Positions 18,252 through 27,440 of a stretch of DNA of 64,000 nt are shown here, one piece after another. The DNA is from an uncultured Bacilli bacterium. GTDB lineage: Bacteria; Bacillota_I; Bacilli_A; RF39; UBA660. Below the pieces are notes generated by a model that was not told the origin of the DNA, did no database searches, and worked only from the letters and a program-made list of their open reading frames with translations. The position numbers were made by a program, and so were the translations under genes. The DNA is taken from positions 6,278 to 70,277 of the forward strand of contig CAKOQM010000001.1 of assembly GCA_934101275.1 (NCBI GenBank), in the 5' to 3' direction. Each line of letters starts with the position of its first letter. Position 1 is the first letter of the stretch.

Positions 18252-19526
18252 ATGTTTGTTGATGTTGTAAAAATGAAATTAATGGCAGGAAAAGGTGGTG
18301 ACGGTTGTACTTCTTTTCGGAGGGAAAAATATATTCCAATGGGAGGCCCTGATGGTGGCTCTGGTGGCAAAGGTGGTGACATTGTCTTTGTTTGTGATGA
18401 AAGTTTAAAAACACTCGTTGATTTAAAATATCACAAGATTGTTAAAGCAACAAAAGGAGAAAATGGTAAAGGCAAAAATAGACGTGGCAGTAATGCTGAT
18501 GACGTTATTATAAAGGTACCGGTTGGCACAACAATTTTTGATGAAGATACTGGTCTTGTTCTTGCTGATTTACTAGAAGATAAAGAAGAAGTTGTTGTGG
18601 CTCATGGTGGAAGAGGTGGAAGAGGAAATACAGCTTTTGCAACTCATGAAAAACCAGCTCCAGAATTTTCTGAATTAGGAGAACCAGGTGAAATAAGATA
18701 TATAAAATGTGAATTAAAACTTCTTGCTGATGTTGGGTTGGTAGGTATGCCAAGCGTTGGTAAAAGTACTATTTTAAATGCAGTTACCAGTGCTAATCCT
18801 AAAATAGCAAGTTATCATTTTACAACGTTAAGTCCTAATTTAGGCGTTGTCACTTTAAAAGATAAAAGTTCTTTTATTTTAGCGGATTTGCCCGGAATGA
18901 TTGAAGGAGCAAGTAAAGGCGTCGGCCTTGGCCTTGACTTTTTAAGACATGCTTCTCGTTGTCGTATTTTGGCTCATGTCATTGATATGGGAAGTGAAGA
19001 AGGAAGAGATCCTATTCAAGATTATGAAATTATTCGAAATGAAATTATAAACTATAGTGATGCTCTTGCTCAAAAGAAAGAAATTATTTTAGCAAATAAA
19101 AAAGATTTACCTTCCTATGAAGAAAATCTTAAAAAATTTAAAGAAAAATATCCAGATAAAGAAATTTATGAAATAAGTGGTCTTACAAAAGAAGGCTTAG
19201 ATGATTTAATGCTTCATTTAAAAATAATGATTGATACGCTTCCGAAAACAAGAGTTTATCAAAATGATGAATATGAATCAACCGTTGTTTATCGTTTTAA
19301 AAACGAAAAACCTTATACGATTACTAAAGAAGATGGTATATGGATTATAAAGGGTGAGGAAATCAATAAACTTTTTGCTATGACACGTTTCGAAGAAAAA
19401 GAAGCTGTTCTTCGTTTTGGAAGAAAACTTAAAGGAATGGGTATTGATAACGAGCTCGAACGTCTTGGTGCAAAACGTGGAGATGAAGTTCAAATAATGG
19501 ATTATTTATTTGAATTTAAGGAATAA
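18252..19526 (+). CDS. obg: Obg GTPase (ribosome/stress-associated)
   Basis: 424 aa in three parts: glycine-rich Obg fold (1-158, repeated GG motifs), GTPase domain with G1 GMPSVGKST, DLPGMIEG and NKKD, and a C-terminal OCT domain (about 345-424). Essential in most bacteria for 50S maturation and growth control. RBS AGGAGG. Its 3' end overlaps the opposite-strand DUF192 gene by 11 bases. Confidence 0.95.
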   Translation: MFVDVVKMKLMAGKGGDGCTSFRREKYIPMGGPDGGSGGKGGDIVFVCDESLKTLVDLKYHKIVKATKGENGKGKNRRGSNADDVIIKVPVGTTIFDEDTGLVLADLLEDKEEVVVAHGGRGGRGNTAFATHEKPAPEFSELGEPGEIRYIKCELKLLADVGLVGMPSVGKSTILNAVTSANPKIASYHFTTLSPNLGVVTLKDKSSFILADLPGMIEGASKGVGLGLDFLRHASRCRILAHVIDMGSEEGRDPIQDYEIIRNEIINYSDALAQKKEIILANKKDLPSYEENLKKFKEKYPDKEIYEISGLTKEGLDDLMLHLKIMIDTLPKTRVYQNDEYESTVVYRFKNEKPYTITKEDGIWIIKGEEINKLFAMTRFEEKEAVLRFGRKLKGMGIDNELERLGAKRGDEVQIMDYLFEFKE

Positions 19527-19842
19527 ATTTTAATACAGAACCAATATAAAATTTTAAACTCGTATTTTTAGGTAATTCTAAAATATGAGTTTTTTTAGGT
19601 TCATCACTTACTTTAACCACTTTGTTAGGAGGAACATCTCGGTAAATGTAAATGACTTGATTCGAATCATTTAAGCCAATAACATCAATGTTTTCTTTCA
19701 TAAAAAAGGTATGAATCGCGTTACATTTAGGAAAAAGAATACCATAATTAATATTTGTCTTTCCCATAAGGCCTAAAAGCCGATCTTTAAATTTCACAGC
19801 TTTTTTGATTTCAATTTCTTTATTATTTAATTTAAGTTTCAT
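19516..19842 (-). CDS. DUF192 family protein
   Basis: 108 aa from the ATG with AGGTG upstream. Family pattern visible: GLMGKTN, then CNAIHTFFMKENIDVIGLN, then HILELP. DUF192 proteins are small beta barrels of unknown function. No signal peptide, although many relatives are secreted. It converges on obg with overlapping 3' ends. Confidence 0.8.
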   Translation of the reverse strand: MKLKLNNKEIEIKKAVKFKDRLLGLMGKTNINYGILFPKCNAIHTFFMKENIDVIGLNDSNQVIYIYRDVPPNKVVKVSDEPKKTHILELPKNTSLKFYIGSVLKFIP

Positions 19843-19952
19843 GTTTATCACCTAATTTACTTTATGAGACATTTCTTTAAATATTCAAACTTGTTATCTC
19901 TTTTAAAATATTATATAATTTTTTTAGATAGAAAGTATACGGTGAATTTAAA

Positions 19953-20318
19953 ATGCAATTAAAAAAATATAAAGAAAAAAGATCTTCAAATAAAATCATT
20001 GGCTTATTTCTTATTTTGACAACTTTATTATTAGCAGGAATTTATTTATATACGTCCTTTGCTTATTATAGCGAAGAAAAAAAATTTGATGTTATTAATG
20101 GTTCTGTTTCAGATCCAGGAGACATTTACTTTGCTTTTTATGTGGATGATAAAATAAGTAAGTCTATGCCAAAAGAAGAAGAAGGGTATCTTCTAGATTC
20201 TGGAAAATCAACCTGTACAAACGGTGCTACTCCTGAACTTAATTTAGAAACTTGGTCTATCTTGGTAAAGAATATGACTGTTTCTAAGACAAAATGTACG
20301 CTTTATTTTAAAAAATAA
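19953..20318 (+). CDS. Small membrane-anchored surface protein
   Basis: 121 aa. Basic N-terminus, a single helix (about 16-36), then an exported segment with a Cys pair near its end (STCTNG…KTKCTLYF). It shares the N-terminal anchor style of the 12991 surface protein but is much shorter. No known family recognised. A monocistronic unit with its own terminator. Confidence 0.6.
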   Translation: MQLKKYKEKRSSNKIIGLFLILTTLLLAGIYLYTSFAYYSEEKKFDVINGSVSDPGDIYFAFYVDDKISKSMPKEEEGYLLDSGKSTCTNGATPELNLETWSILVKNMTVSKTKCTLYFKK

Positions 20319-20324
20319 GTGACG

Positions 20325-20357
20325 AAAAGAGACTATAAAAGCAAAATAGGCTCTTTT
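20325..20357 (+). terminator. Terminator after the small surface protein
   Basis: AAAAGAG(a)CTAT pairs with ATAG(g)CTCTTTT, followed by more Ts. Confidence 0.7.
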
Positions 20358-20423
20358 TTTTGTGTAAATTTTTAATCTATAGAACTTGCCTTGTCTTATT
20401 GTTATTATACTTACACTTAATTA

Positions 20424-20466
20424 TTGGCACTCATATATTGACAGTGCTAAATAAATGTGTTATAAC
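20424..20466 (+). promoter_or_regulatory. CIRCE operator overlapping the htpG promoter
   Basis: TTGGCACTC-N9-CAGTGCTAA (20424-20450) fits the CIRCE consensus TTAGCACTC-N9-GAGTGCTAA with one mismatch per arm, and it remains an inverted repeat. TTGACA (20438-20443), 17 bases and TATAAC (20461-20466) give a promoter whose -35 box lies inside the operator. HrcA repression is therefore expected. Confidence 0.85.
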
Positions 20467-20492
20467 TTTAAGTGTTGAAAGAAGGAATGGAT

Positions 20493-22373
20493 ATGGCTAA
20501 AAAACAATTTAAAGCAGAATCAAAAAAATTAATGGATTTAATGATAAATTCAATTTATACAAATAAAGAAATTTTCTTAAGAGAAATCATTTCTAATGCC
20601 AGTGATGCGATTGATAAGCTTCATTATGAATCTCTTACTAATAAAGATATTAAGGTAGATACGAAAGGGTTTGAAATCTTTTTAAAAACGGATAAAGAAA
20701 ATCGCACATTAACTATTAGTGATAATGGGTGTGGTATGACCAAAGAAGAGTTAGAAACAAACTTAGGTACCATTGCTAAGAGTGGTTCTCTTGCTTTTAA
20801 AGAAGAAAAAGAACCTCAAAAAGATATTGATATTATTGGTCAATTTGGTGTTGGCTTTTACAGTGCTTTTATGGTTTCTTCTAAAATCGAAGTGATATCA
20901 AAAGCTTATGGTAGGGATGAAGCCTATAAATGGACAAGTGAAGGCATTGATGGGTATACCATCGAAAGTACTTCTAAAGAAACTTATGGTACCGATATTA
21001 TTTTAACCTTAAAAGAGGATACGGAAGATGAAAAATATTCAGAATACTTAGAAGATTACCGTTTAAGAGGACTTATTAAAAAATATTCTGATTATATTAC
21101 TTACCCAATTAAGATGGAAATTACACACAGTCATTTAAAAGAAGGCACCGAAAATGAATATGAAACTCATACGGAAATAGAAACTTTAAATGATCAAATT
21201 CCTTTATGGAAAAGGGATAAGAAAAAGATTAAAGAGGAAGATTATAATACCTTCTACAGTGATAAATTCATGGACTATGAAAAGCCTTTAAAAGTCATTC
21301 ATACCAGTGCTGAAGGATTAGTAAGTTTTAACAGTTTACTTTTTATCCCAAGTCATGCACCTTATGATTTTTATACAAAAACATATGAAAAAGGATTACA
21401 ACTTTATTCTAATGGGGTTTTAATCATGGAAAACTGTGCTGATTTACTTCCTGATTACTTTAGTTTTGTGAAAGGTGTCGTAGATTCTCCGGATTTATCT
21501 TTGAATATTTCAAGAGAAATGCTTCAACAAGATAAAAATTTAAAACTTATTGCAAAGAATATTGAAACAAAAATTATTAAAGAATTAAGTACCATGATGA
21601 AAGAGGATAAAGAAAATTATGAGAAATTCTTTAAAGCTTTCGGAGCTACGGTAAAATACGGCATTTATGCGGACTTTGGTATGCATAAAGACAAACTTCA
21701 AGATTTAATTATCTTTGCTTCTTCTTATGAAAATAAAATGACCTCTTTAAAAGATTATGTCTCAAGAATGAAAGACGGCCAAGAAGCTATTTATTACGCT
21801 TGTGGGGAAACAACGGATAAGATCAAACTTATGCCTCAAGTAGAGCAAGTCAATGATAAAGGTTATGAGATCTTATATTGTACCGAATACGTTGATGAAT
21901 TTACTTTCCAAAGCCTAAGAGAATATGAAGGTAAAAAGTTTGTCAATATTTGTAAAGAAGACTTAAATCTAGATACGGAAGAAGAAAAAGAAGAAATCAA
22001 AAAGATTAACGAAGAATGCAAAGATTTACTTGGCCTTATGAAAGGTGCTTTAACAGATATTTCGGATGTTAAATTTACGAATCGTTTGAAAAATCATCCT
22101 GTTTGTTTAGTAAGTGAAGGTGATATTTCTATTGAAATGGAAAAAGTCATTAATGCTATGCCAACCGATGAAAAAATCAAAGCCAATAAAGTTTTAGAGA
22201 TTAATGCAAATCATAAGATTGCCGATAAATTAAAACACTTATATGAAATTGATAAAGACGCTTTAAAAGATTATACAAAGATTTTATATGCCGAGGCTTG
22301 TCTTATTGAAGGACTTCCAGTAGAAAATCCAACAGAGCTTGCTAATCTTATTTGTGATAAATTGGCAAATTAA
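20493..22373 (+). CDS. htpG: Molecular chaperone HtpG (Hsp90)
   Basis: 626 aa from ATG 20493 (AGAAGGAA upstream; an earlier in-frame start lacks a ribosome site). ATP-binding GHKL motifs: NASDAIDKL, DNGCGM, GQFGVGFYS. Middle and C-terminal dimerization domains follow. The CIRCE site makes it an HrcA-controlled heat-shock gene, unlike B. subtilis htpG, which is not in the CIRCE regulon. Confidence 0.95.
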   Translation: MAKKQFKAESKKLMDLMINSIYTNKEIFLREIISNASDAIDKLHYESLTNKDIKVDTKGFEIFLKTDKENRTLTISDNGCGMTKEELETNLGTIAKSGSLAFKEEKEPQKDIDIIGQFGVGFYSAFMVSSKIEVISKAYGRDEAYKWTSEGIDGYTIESTSKETYGTDIILTLKEDTEDEKYSEYLEDYRLRGLIKKYSDYITYPIKMEITHSHLKEGTENEYETHTEIETLNDQIPLWKRDKKKIKEEDYNTFYSDKFMDYEKPLKVIHTSAEGLVSFNSLLFIPSHAPYDFYTKTYEKGLQLYSNGVLIMENCADLLPDYFSFVKGVVDSPDLSLNISREMLQQDKNLKLIAKNIETKIIKELSTMMKEDKENYEKFFKAFGATVKYGIYADFGMHKDKLQDLIIFASSYENKMTSLKDYVSRMKDGQEAIYYACGETTDKIKLMPQVEQVNDKGYEILYCTEYVDEFTFQSLREYEGKKFVNICKEDLNLDTEEEKEEIKKINEECKDLLGLMKGALTDISDVKFTNRLKNHPVCLVSEGDISIEMEKVINAMPTDEKIKANKVLEINANHKIADKLKHLYEIDKDALKDYTKILYAEACLIEGLPVENPTELANLICDKLAN

Positions 22374-22375
22374 GG

Positions 22376-22400
22376 AAAATCAAGGGAAAACCTTGATTTT
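22376..22400 (+). terminator. Terminator after htpG
   Basis: AAAATCAAGG / CCTTGATTTT, perfect 10-base stem with a 5-base loop and T run. Confidence 0.85.
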
Positions 22401-22452
22401 TCTTTAACAAAATAGGTATTCCTATGTTATAATCTTTAGTACGGGTGGTAAG

Positions 22453-24993
22453 ATGAAACGTAGTGAAGTAAATTATGAAGAATTAAGTCCCATGATGAAA
22501 CAATATATGGACACAAAAAAGGAGTATGAAGAAGAACTTCTTTTCTATCGTATTGGTGATTTTTATGAACTTTTCTTTGAAGATGGTTTAACAGCCTCAA
22601 GAGAATTGGAACTTACATTAACTGGAAAAAATGCGGGTCTTAAAGAAAGAGTACCCATGTGCGGTGTTCCTTTTCATTCTGTTAAGCCTTATATTGAGAA
22701 GTTGGTTAATAAGGGTTATAAGGTAGCCATTTGTGAGCAATTAGAAGATCCTAAAGACGCTAAAGGGATGGTAAAAAGGGGTGTTACCCAAGTTATTAGT
22801 AAAGGTACAGTTGTCGATTTAGAACTTTTAAATGAACATAATAACCATTATATCGCAAGTATTCTTGATTTTTCTTATATTTATACCCTTTGTTATGCCG
22901 ATATATCAACAGGTAGTATATACGTTTCTATCTTGCCACATCAAAAAGACAAACTTTTAAGCACCATTTTAAATCTTGATATTTTAGAAGTCGTTGTAAA
23001 AAAAGATTTAGATTATGAACTTCAATCTACTTTAAAAGGAAACTATGGTATTGAACTTTCTTATGATGATGAACTTTTAAATAACGAATACGAAAGCGTA
23101 TATGACTCTCTTGAAGAACCTCATTACATCGAAGCAATTAAGCATTTAATGCATTATTTAGTCGTTAAAGAATTAAAAGACCTTTCACATTTTAAACCTG
23201 CAGAGATTGTGATTCCTGATGATTATTTAATGATGGATGTTCATACGGTTCGTAATTTGGAGCTTGTTGAAACGCTCCGGCTAAAAGAAAGAACGTATTC
23301 GCTTATTTGGCTTTTAGATAAAACTAAAACAAGTATGGGTTCGCGGAAATTAAAATTTTGGCTTATGAATCCTTTAAAAAAGAAAGATTTGATTGAAGAA
23401 CGTTATGATAAGATTGAAATTTTAAATCAAGAATTTATTTTAAAAGATGAGTTAAGAAGTGCCTTATATAATATTTATGATATCGAAAGACTTTGTGGTA
23501 AAGTTTCATGTGGTTCTTTAAATGCTCGGGACTTATTACAATTAAAACAAAGTTTAAAAGAACTTCCTAAAATAAAAGAAATTGTTCATAATCTTCATTT
23601 TGATATTAATATAGATACCCATGAAGATCTTTATAAGCTTTTAGAAGAAGCTATTTATGAAGATCCTCCGGTAACGGTTAAAGAAGGTTATTTAATCAAA
23701 GAAGGATATAATAAAGAGTTAGATGAATTAAAGCAAATTCGTAGTGGTGGTAAAGAATTTATCGCCAGTATTGAGAATAATTTAAAAGAAGAAACGGGCA
23801 TTAAAAATTTAAAAGTAGGTTTCAATAAAGTATTTGGATACTACATTGAAATTACCAAAGGTCAAATAAATAATGTCCCAGAAAGCCTTCATTGGGAAAG
23901 AAGACAAACCCTTACGGGCTGTGAACGTTATATTAGTCCTGAATTAAAAGAAAAAGAAGCTTTGATTTTAAATGCGGAAGAAAAAATCATTGATTTGGAA
24001 TATTGCCTATTTTGTGATATTAAAGAAACGATTAAAAAGCAAATCTTAAGTCTTACCGATACAGCTAATTTAATTGCTGAATTAGACGCGATTACAGCCT
24101 TATCCGTGGATGCCGAAGAATTACATTTGGTAAGACCTACATTGAATGAAAATCATAAAATTGAAATTAAAAATGGTCGTCACCCTGTGATTGAAAAAGT
24201 AAGTAATAAAGAGTATGTCGCTAACGACTGTGTAATGGATGAATCCATAAACACCCTTTTAATTACCGGACCAAACATGAGTGGTAAATCCACTTATATG
24301 CGACAATTAGCCATTATTTTAATCATGGCGCAGATGGGGTCTTTTGTCCCAGCCGCATCGGCTAACTTACCCATTGTTGATAAAATATTTACCCGAATTG
24401 GGGCCAGTGATGATTTAGTAAGTGGCGAATCTACCTTTATGGTGGAAATGAAAGAAGCTAAAAATGCGATTTGTAACGCGACCGAGGATAGTCTTATTTT
24501 GTTTGACGAATTAGGAAGAGGCACCGCGACTTATGATGGTATGAGTTTAGCTGAAAGCATTTTGTCTTATGTAGCTACTCATATTCGTTGTAAAACTCTT
24601 TTTTCAACCCATTATCATGAATTAACAGCCCTAGAAAGTAAAATCCCTTCTATTAAAAATGTTCATGTTAGTGCTGTGGAAGAAAACGGGAATCTTATCT
24701 TCTTACATAAAATTAAAAATGGCGCGGTAGATAAAAGTTATGGTATTCACGTAGCTAAATTAGCGGGACTCCCTGAACAAATTATCAATGACGCCAATGA
24801 AATTTTGATTCAACACGAAAAGCAAACAAAAAAGAAAAAAAATGAAGAACAAATTCAATTTGTTATGGAGTTTCCGGAAGAAAAAGAAGATCCTGTTAAA
24901 GAAAAATTAAAAAATGTTGATATTTTACATATGACCCCTTTAGAAGCAATCAATTTTATTTATGAATTAAAAGAAGAATTAAATGACAAGTAG
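22453..24993 (+). CDS. mutS: DNA mismatch repair protein MutS
   Basis: 846 aa, full MutS1 length. Mismatch-binding wedge near the N-terminus (GDFYELFFED) and ATPase with Walker A GPNMSGKST (about residue 604) and the DELGRGT box. It recognises mismatches and recruits MutL; no mutL is visible next to it. TATAAT at about 22430 and GGTGG ribosome site. Confidence 0.96.
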   Translation: MKRSEVNYEELSPMMKQYMDTKKEYEEELLFYRIGDFYELFFEDGLTASRELELTLTGKNAGLKERVPMCGVPFHSVKPYIEKLVNKGYKVAICEQLEDPKDAKGMVKRGVTQVISKGTVVDLELLNEHNNHYIASILDFSYIYTLCYADISTGSIYVSILPHQKDKLLSTILNLDILEVVVKKDLDYELQSTLKGNYGIELSYDDELLNNEYESVYDSLEEPHYIEAIKHLMHYLVVKELKDLSHFKPAEIVIPDDYLMMDVHTVRNLELVETLRLKERTYSLIWLLDKTKTSMGSRKLKFWLMNPLKKKDLIEERYDKIEILNQEFILKDELRSALYNIYDIERLCGKVSCGSLNARDLLQLKQSLKELPKIKEIVHNLHFDINIDTHEDLYKLLEEAIYEDPPVTVKEGYLIKEGYNKELDELKQIRSGGKEFIASIENNLKEETGIKNLKVGFNKVFGYYIEITKGQINNVPESLHWERRQTLTGCERYISPELKEKEALILNAEEKIIDLEYCLFCDIKETIKKQILSLTDTANLIAELDAITALSVDAEELHLVRPTLNENHKIEIKNGRHPVIEKVSNKEYVANDCVMDESINTLLITGPNMSGKSTYMRQLAIILIMAQMGSFVPAASANLPIVDKIFTRIGASDDLVSGESTFMVEMKEAKNAICNATEDSLILFDELGRGTATYDGMSLAESILSYVATHIRCKTLFSTHYHELTALESKIPSIKNVHVSAVEENGNLIFLHKIKNGAVDKSYGIHVAKLAGLPEQIINDANEILIQHEKQTKKKKNEEQIQFVMEFPEEKEDPVKEKLKNVDILHMTPLEAINFIYELKEELNDK

Positions 24994-25022
24994 TAAAATA
25001 GAATGTAGAAAGGTGATTATTA

Positions 25023-25619
25023 ATGAAAGACATTAAAATTTATCCTCCTAAATTTCTGGAAAATGAGGATAAAAAGAAACAAAATATTTTAGTAGCACGA
25101 GAAATACTTAATAAGATTATGCATGCTGGTGATTATGAGTCTGCCATGAATTCTTATATTGAATTATTCTATATCTGTGGAAAAAATAAAAAAAAATTAG
25201 AAGCTTTCTTAAATTTACCAATAAACACTTTCTTTTATATGCCTACACAAGATTATTTGATTAAAGATATGCCTATTATACAAGAGATAAGTAAAAACTT
25301 TAATCCCAAAAATATTTTACAGGTAGATGCTATCGTTGGCTTAGATGAAATAGGCAGAAACCCTAGAGAGCAAGCTATATATGAGCCTCAAGTTTTTTAT
25401 CTTCCTTGTGAAGGTATGAAAGATGAAGAAATTCTTTATACCTATAAAGAAAAAAGAGATCTTTATAATCAGATTAATCATGCAATTATGATAAAAGATA
25501 CTGACTTTTTAACAGAAAATATAGAATTCATTGAATCTATGCCTTGTTATCATTGGTGTCTTTCACATTTTAATTTAAAAAACAAACATTTTGTCTTGCA
25601 AAAAGAAAGAAAAGAATAA
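25023..25619 (+). CDS. Hypothetical protein downstream of mutS
   Basis: 198 aa, AAAGGTG ribosome site, 29 bases after mutS and probably cotranscribed. Soluble, helical in the first half, no transmembrane segment, no motif I can place. Ends at a hairpin shared with a - strand pseudogene. Confidence 0.6.
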   Translation: MKDIKIYPPKFLENEDKKKQNILVAREILNKIMHAGDYESAMNSYIELFYICGKNKKKLEAFLNLPINTFFYMPTQDYLIKDMPIIQEISKNFNPKNILQVDAIVGLDEIGRNPREQAIYEPQVFYLPCEGMKDEEILYTYKEKRDLYNQINHAIMIKDTDFLTENIEFIESMPCYHWCLSHFNLKNKHFVLQKERKE

Positions 25620-25661
25620 GAAAAAGCTGAATAGAAAGAAGTAAATTTCTTAACAGCTTTT

Positions 25662-26030
25662 TTATTTTAAATATTTTTCCATCCGTGATAAAGTAAGATT
25701 ATCTTTCAATAAATCATCAATCATCTGTTCTAAAATTTTTTTTACAAACATAAGGCGAACTTTATATTGAGAAAACATACCAATATCAAAAATGCTTGTC
25801 GCTGTTTGTTAAATAAACTTTTTTTGCAAATCATTTATGCGTTTTATCGCATCTTCATTAGATAAAAATTCATTTTTTTGATTCTAGAATTGTAAAATAG
25901 GATGAGAGTGATCGAAAAAAGGATAAATCTTTAATAACTTTTTTGCTGTATTTATAAATAATGCCATCTTTTCCTGAACCAATTATTTTTAATTTGGCCA
26001 GTTCTTGTTTGGTAATTTCTAATTGAGGTT
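25662..26030 (-). pseudogene. Remnant of a kinase-like gene (truncated paralogue of the next gene)
   Basis: On the - strand the N-terminal reading ITKQELAKLKIIGSGKDG IIYKY closely matches the start of the intact neighbour (ISQQELAKLKIIGQGSEG). A separate frame gives VRLMFVKKILE joined to LLKDNLTLSRMEKYLK, matching that protein's middle and end. The central catalytic region is deleted and the frame is broken. This is a decayed tandem duplicate. Confidence 0.75.
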
Positions 26031-26051
26031 TCAAAAACAACAATTCCTTTC

Positions 26052-26873
26052 TTAATATAAATGTTTTTTCATTCTTTCTAAAGTGAGTTCATTATTCAAA
26101 AAATCGGTAATTAAAGGTTCTGGCAACCGATCAGCTAAAGTATAGCAAAGACGCTCATCTTCGGGATTAGCAATATATTCAGTGATATATTCTTGGGAAA
26201 GTAATTCAATAACCAAAACACCTAGTGAAAACTCTGTTATTTTTTGATATTTTTTATTTTTTATAGCGGAATAAATCGCTGAATGACCATCAATATCAAT
26301 AATTTGAGGATCTAAAAAAGATGTTAATAACACATTGGTGTTACGACTTTCACTTGTTGGATGTTGACATAAATCAATGTGATAAATATTATGATCTAAA
26401 AGTTCTTGAACTTCCTCAAGAATTTTTTTAACAATTTTAAGACGTGCCCGATATACAGGGATATACATTGCATTATAAATATTGGAAGATGGGTGGTGAT
26501 AATATAAAGAACAGCCTTTTAAATGACCATCCACATAAACTAACTTTTCTGGCAGTTTCGTTAAATGAATATCTTTTTGCTTTTCAATAGCTTTTAAAAT
26601 AGACTCTTTACGATAAAGTTTAACACCTTCTTCGTCTATAAATTGAATCGTATTTTGTTGTCTTCTTTTCTTTTGATAATCTTTAATTGGTGTAATGTTG
26701 ACACCATCTTTGTCAAAAAGCGTATTTTTAATAGATAATTGCATGCAATCGGAATAGGAATGATATATTTTTAAAAGTTCCTTATTATTATACTTATAAA
26801 TTGTTCCTTCAGAGCCCTGACCAATTATTTTTAATTTGGCCAGTTCTTGTTGACTTATTTCAATTTTATTCAT
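26052..26873 (-). CDS. Protein-kinase-fold protein
   Basis: 273 aa from ATG 26873 (AAGGAG upstream). Glycine-rich loop IGQGSEGTIYKY followed by a Lys-containing strand ELLKIY; catalytic-loop-like HNIYHIDL with an Asn in RNTNVLL; metal-loop-like IIDIDGHSAIY. This order (G-loop, Lys, HxD…N, DxDG) is that of serine/threonine or aminoglycoside-type kinases. No sensor domain or membrane helix. Substrate unknown. A truncated copy lies directly downstream, so the locus has been duplicated. Confidence 0.65.
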   Translation of the reverse strand: MNKIEISQQELAKLKIIGQGSEGTIYKYNNKELLKIYHSYSDCMQLSIKNTLFDKDGVNITPIKDYQKKRRQQNTIQFIDEEGVKLYRKESILKAIEKQKDIHLTKLPEKLVYVDGHLKGCSLYYHHPSSNIYNAMYIPVYRARLKIVKKILEEVQELLDHNIYHIDLCQHPTSESRNTNVLLTSFLDPQIIDIDGHSAIYSAIKNKKYQKITEFSLGVLVIELLSQEYITEYIANPEDERLCYTLADRLPEPLITDFLNNELTLERMKKHLY

Positions 26874-27044
26874 TTTTTTCTCACTCCTTAGATAGATATT
26901 ATAAAAAAATAAAGCCAAAATCTCAAAAAATATAGATATCTATTTACATTTTGTTTACATATTTAAAATGTACAAGAAAGGACGGTTTTAACTAGTATCT
27001 TTCTTCTTTTTTTGGTAAAATAGTTAGGAATGAAGGTGATTTAG

Positions 27045-27440
27045 ATGCTTAATAGAAGTGAAGCACGTAAAATTTGTATGATTTGTTTATATCAGATTGA
27101 TATTTTAAGACAAAACAAACTTCCTATTGATATAAAGGAAATTATAAAAGAAAATTTAGAAGTAGAGAATAATTTTGTAGAAAATGTTGTCACAGGTGTC
27201 ACGGATCATTTAGAAGAATTAGATGATTTATGTAACACTTATTTAACCAATTGGAAAATTAATCGTTTAGATAAAACTGGAGCAAATATTTTGAGAATGG
27301 CTTTTTATGAATTAAAATATATGGATACACCTTCTATCGTTGTGATAAATGAAGCGGTAGAACTTGCTAAAACCTATACGGATAAAGAACTTGCCAACAT
27401 GATAAATGCATCCTTAGACAAGTACATAAAGGAATTATAA
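27045..27440 (+). CDS. nusB: Transcription antitermination factor NusB
   Basis: 131 aa all-helical. NRSEARKICMICLYQIDI at the start and the C-terminal block PSIVVINEAVELAKTY are characteristic. NusB binds boxA RNA with S10 in rRNA antitermination. It begins a tightly packed operon with a HipA-like gene, xseA, xseB and proS. Confidence 0.93.
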   Translation: MLNRSEARKICMICLYQIDILRQNKLPIDIKEIIKENLEVENNFVENVVTGVTDHLEELDDLCNTYLTNWKINRLDKTGANILRMAFYELKYMDTPSIVVINEAVELAKTYTDKELANMINASLDKYIKEL

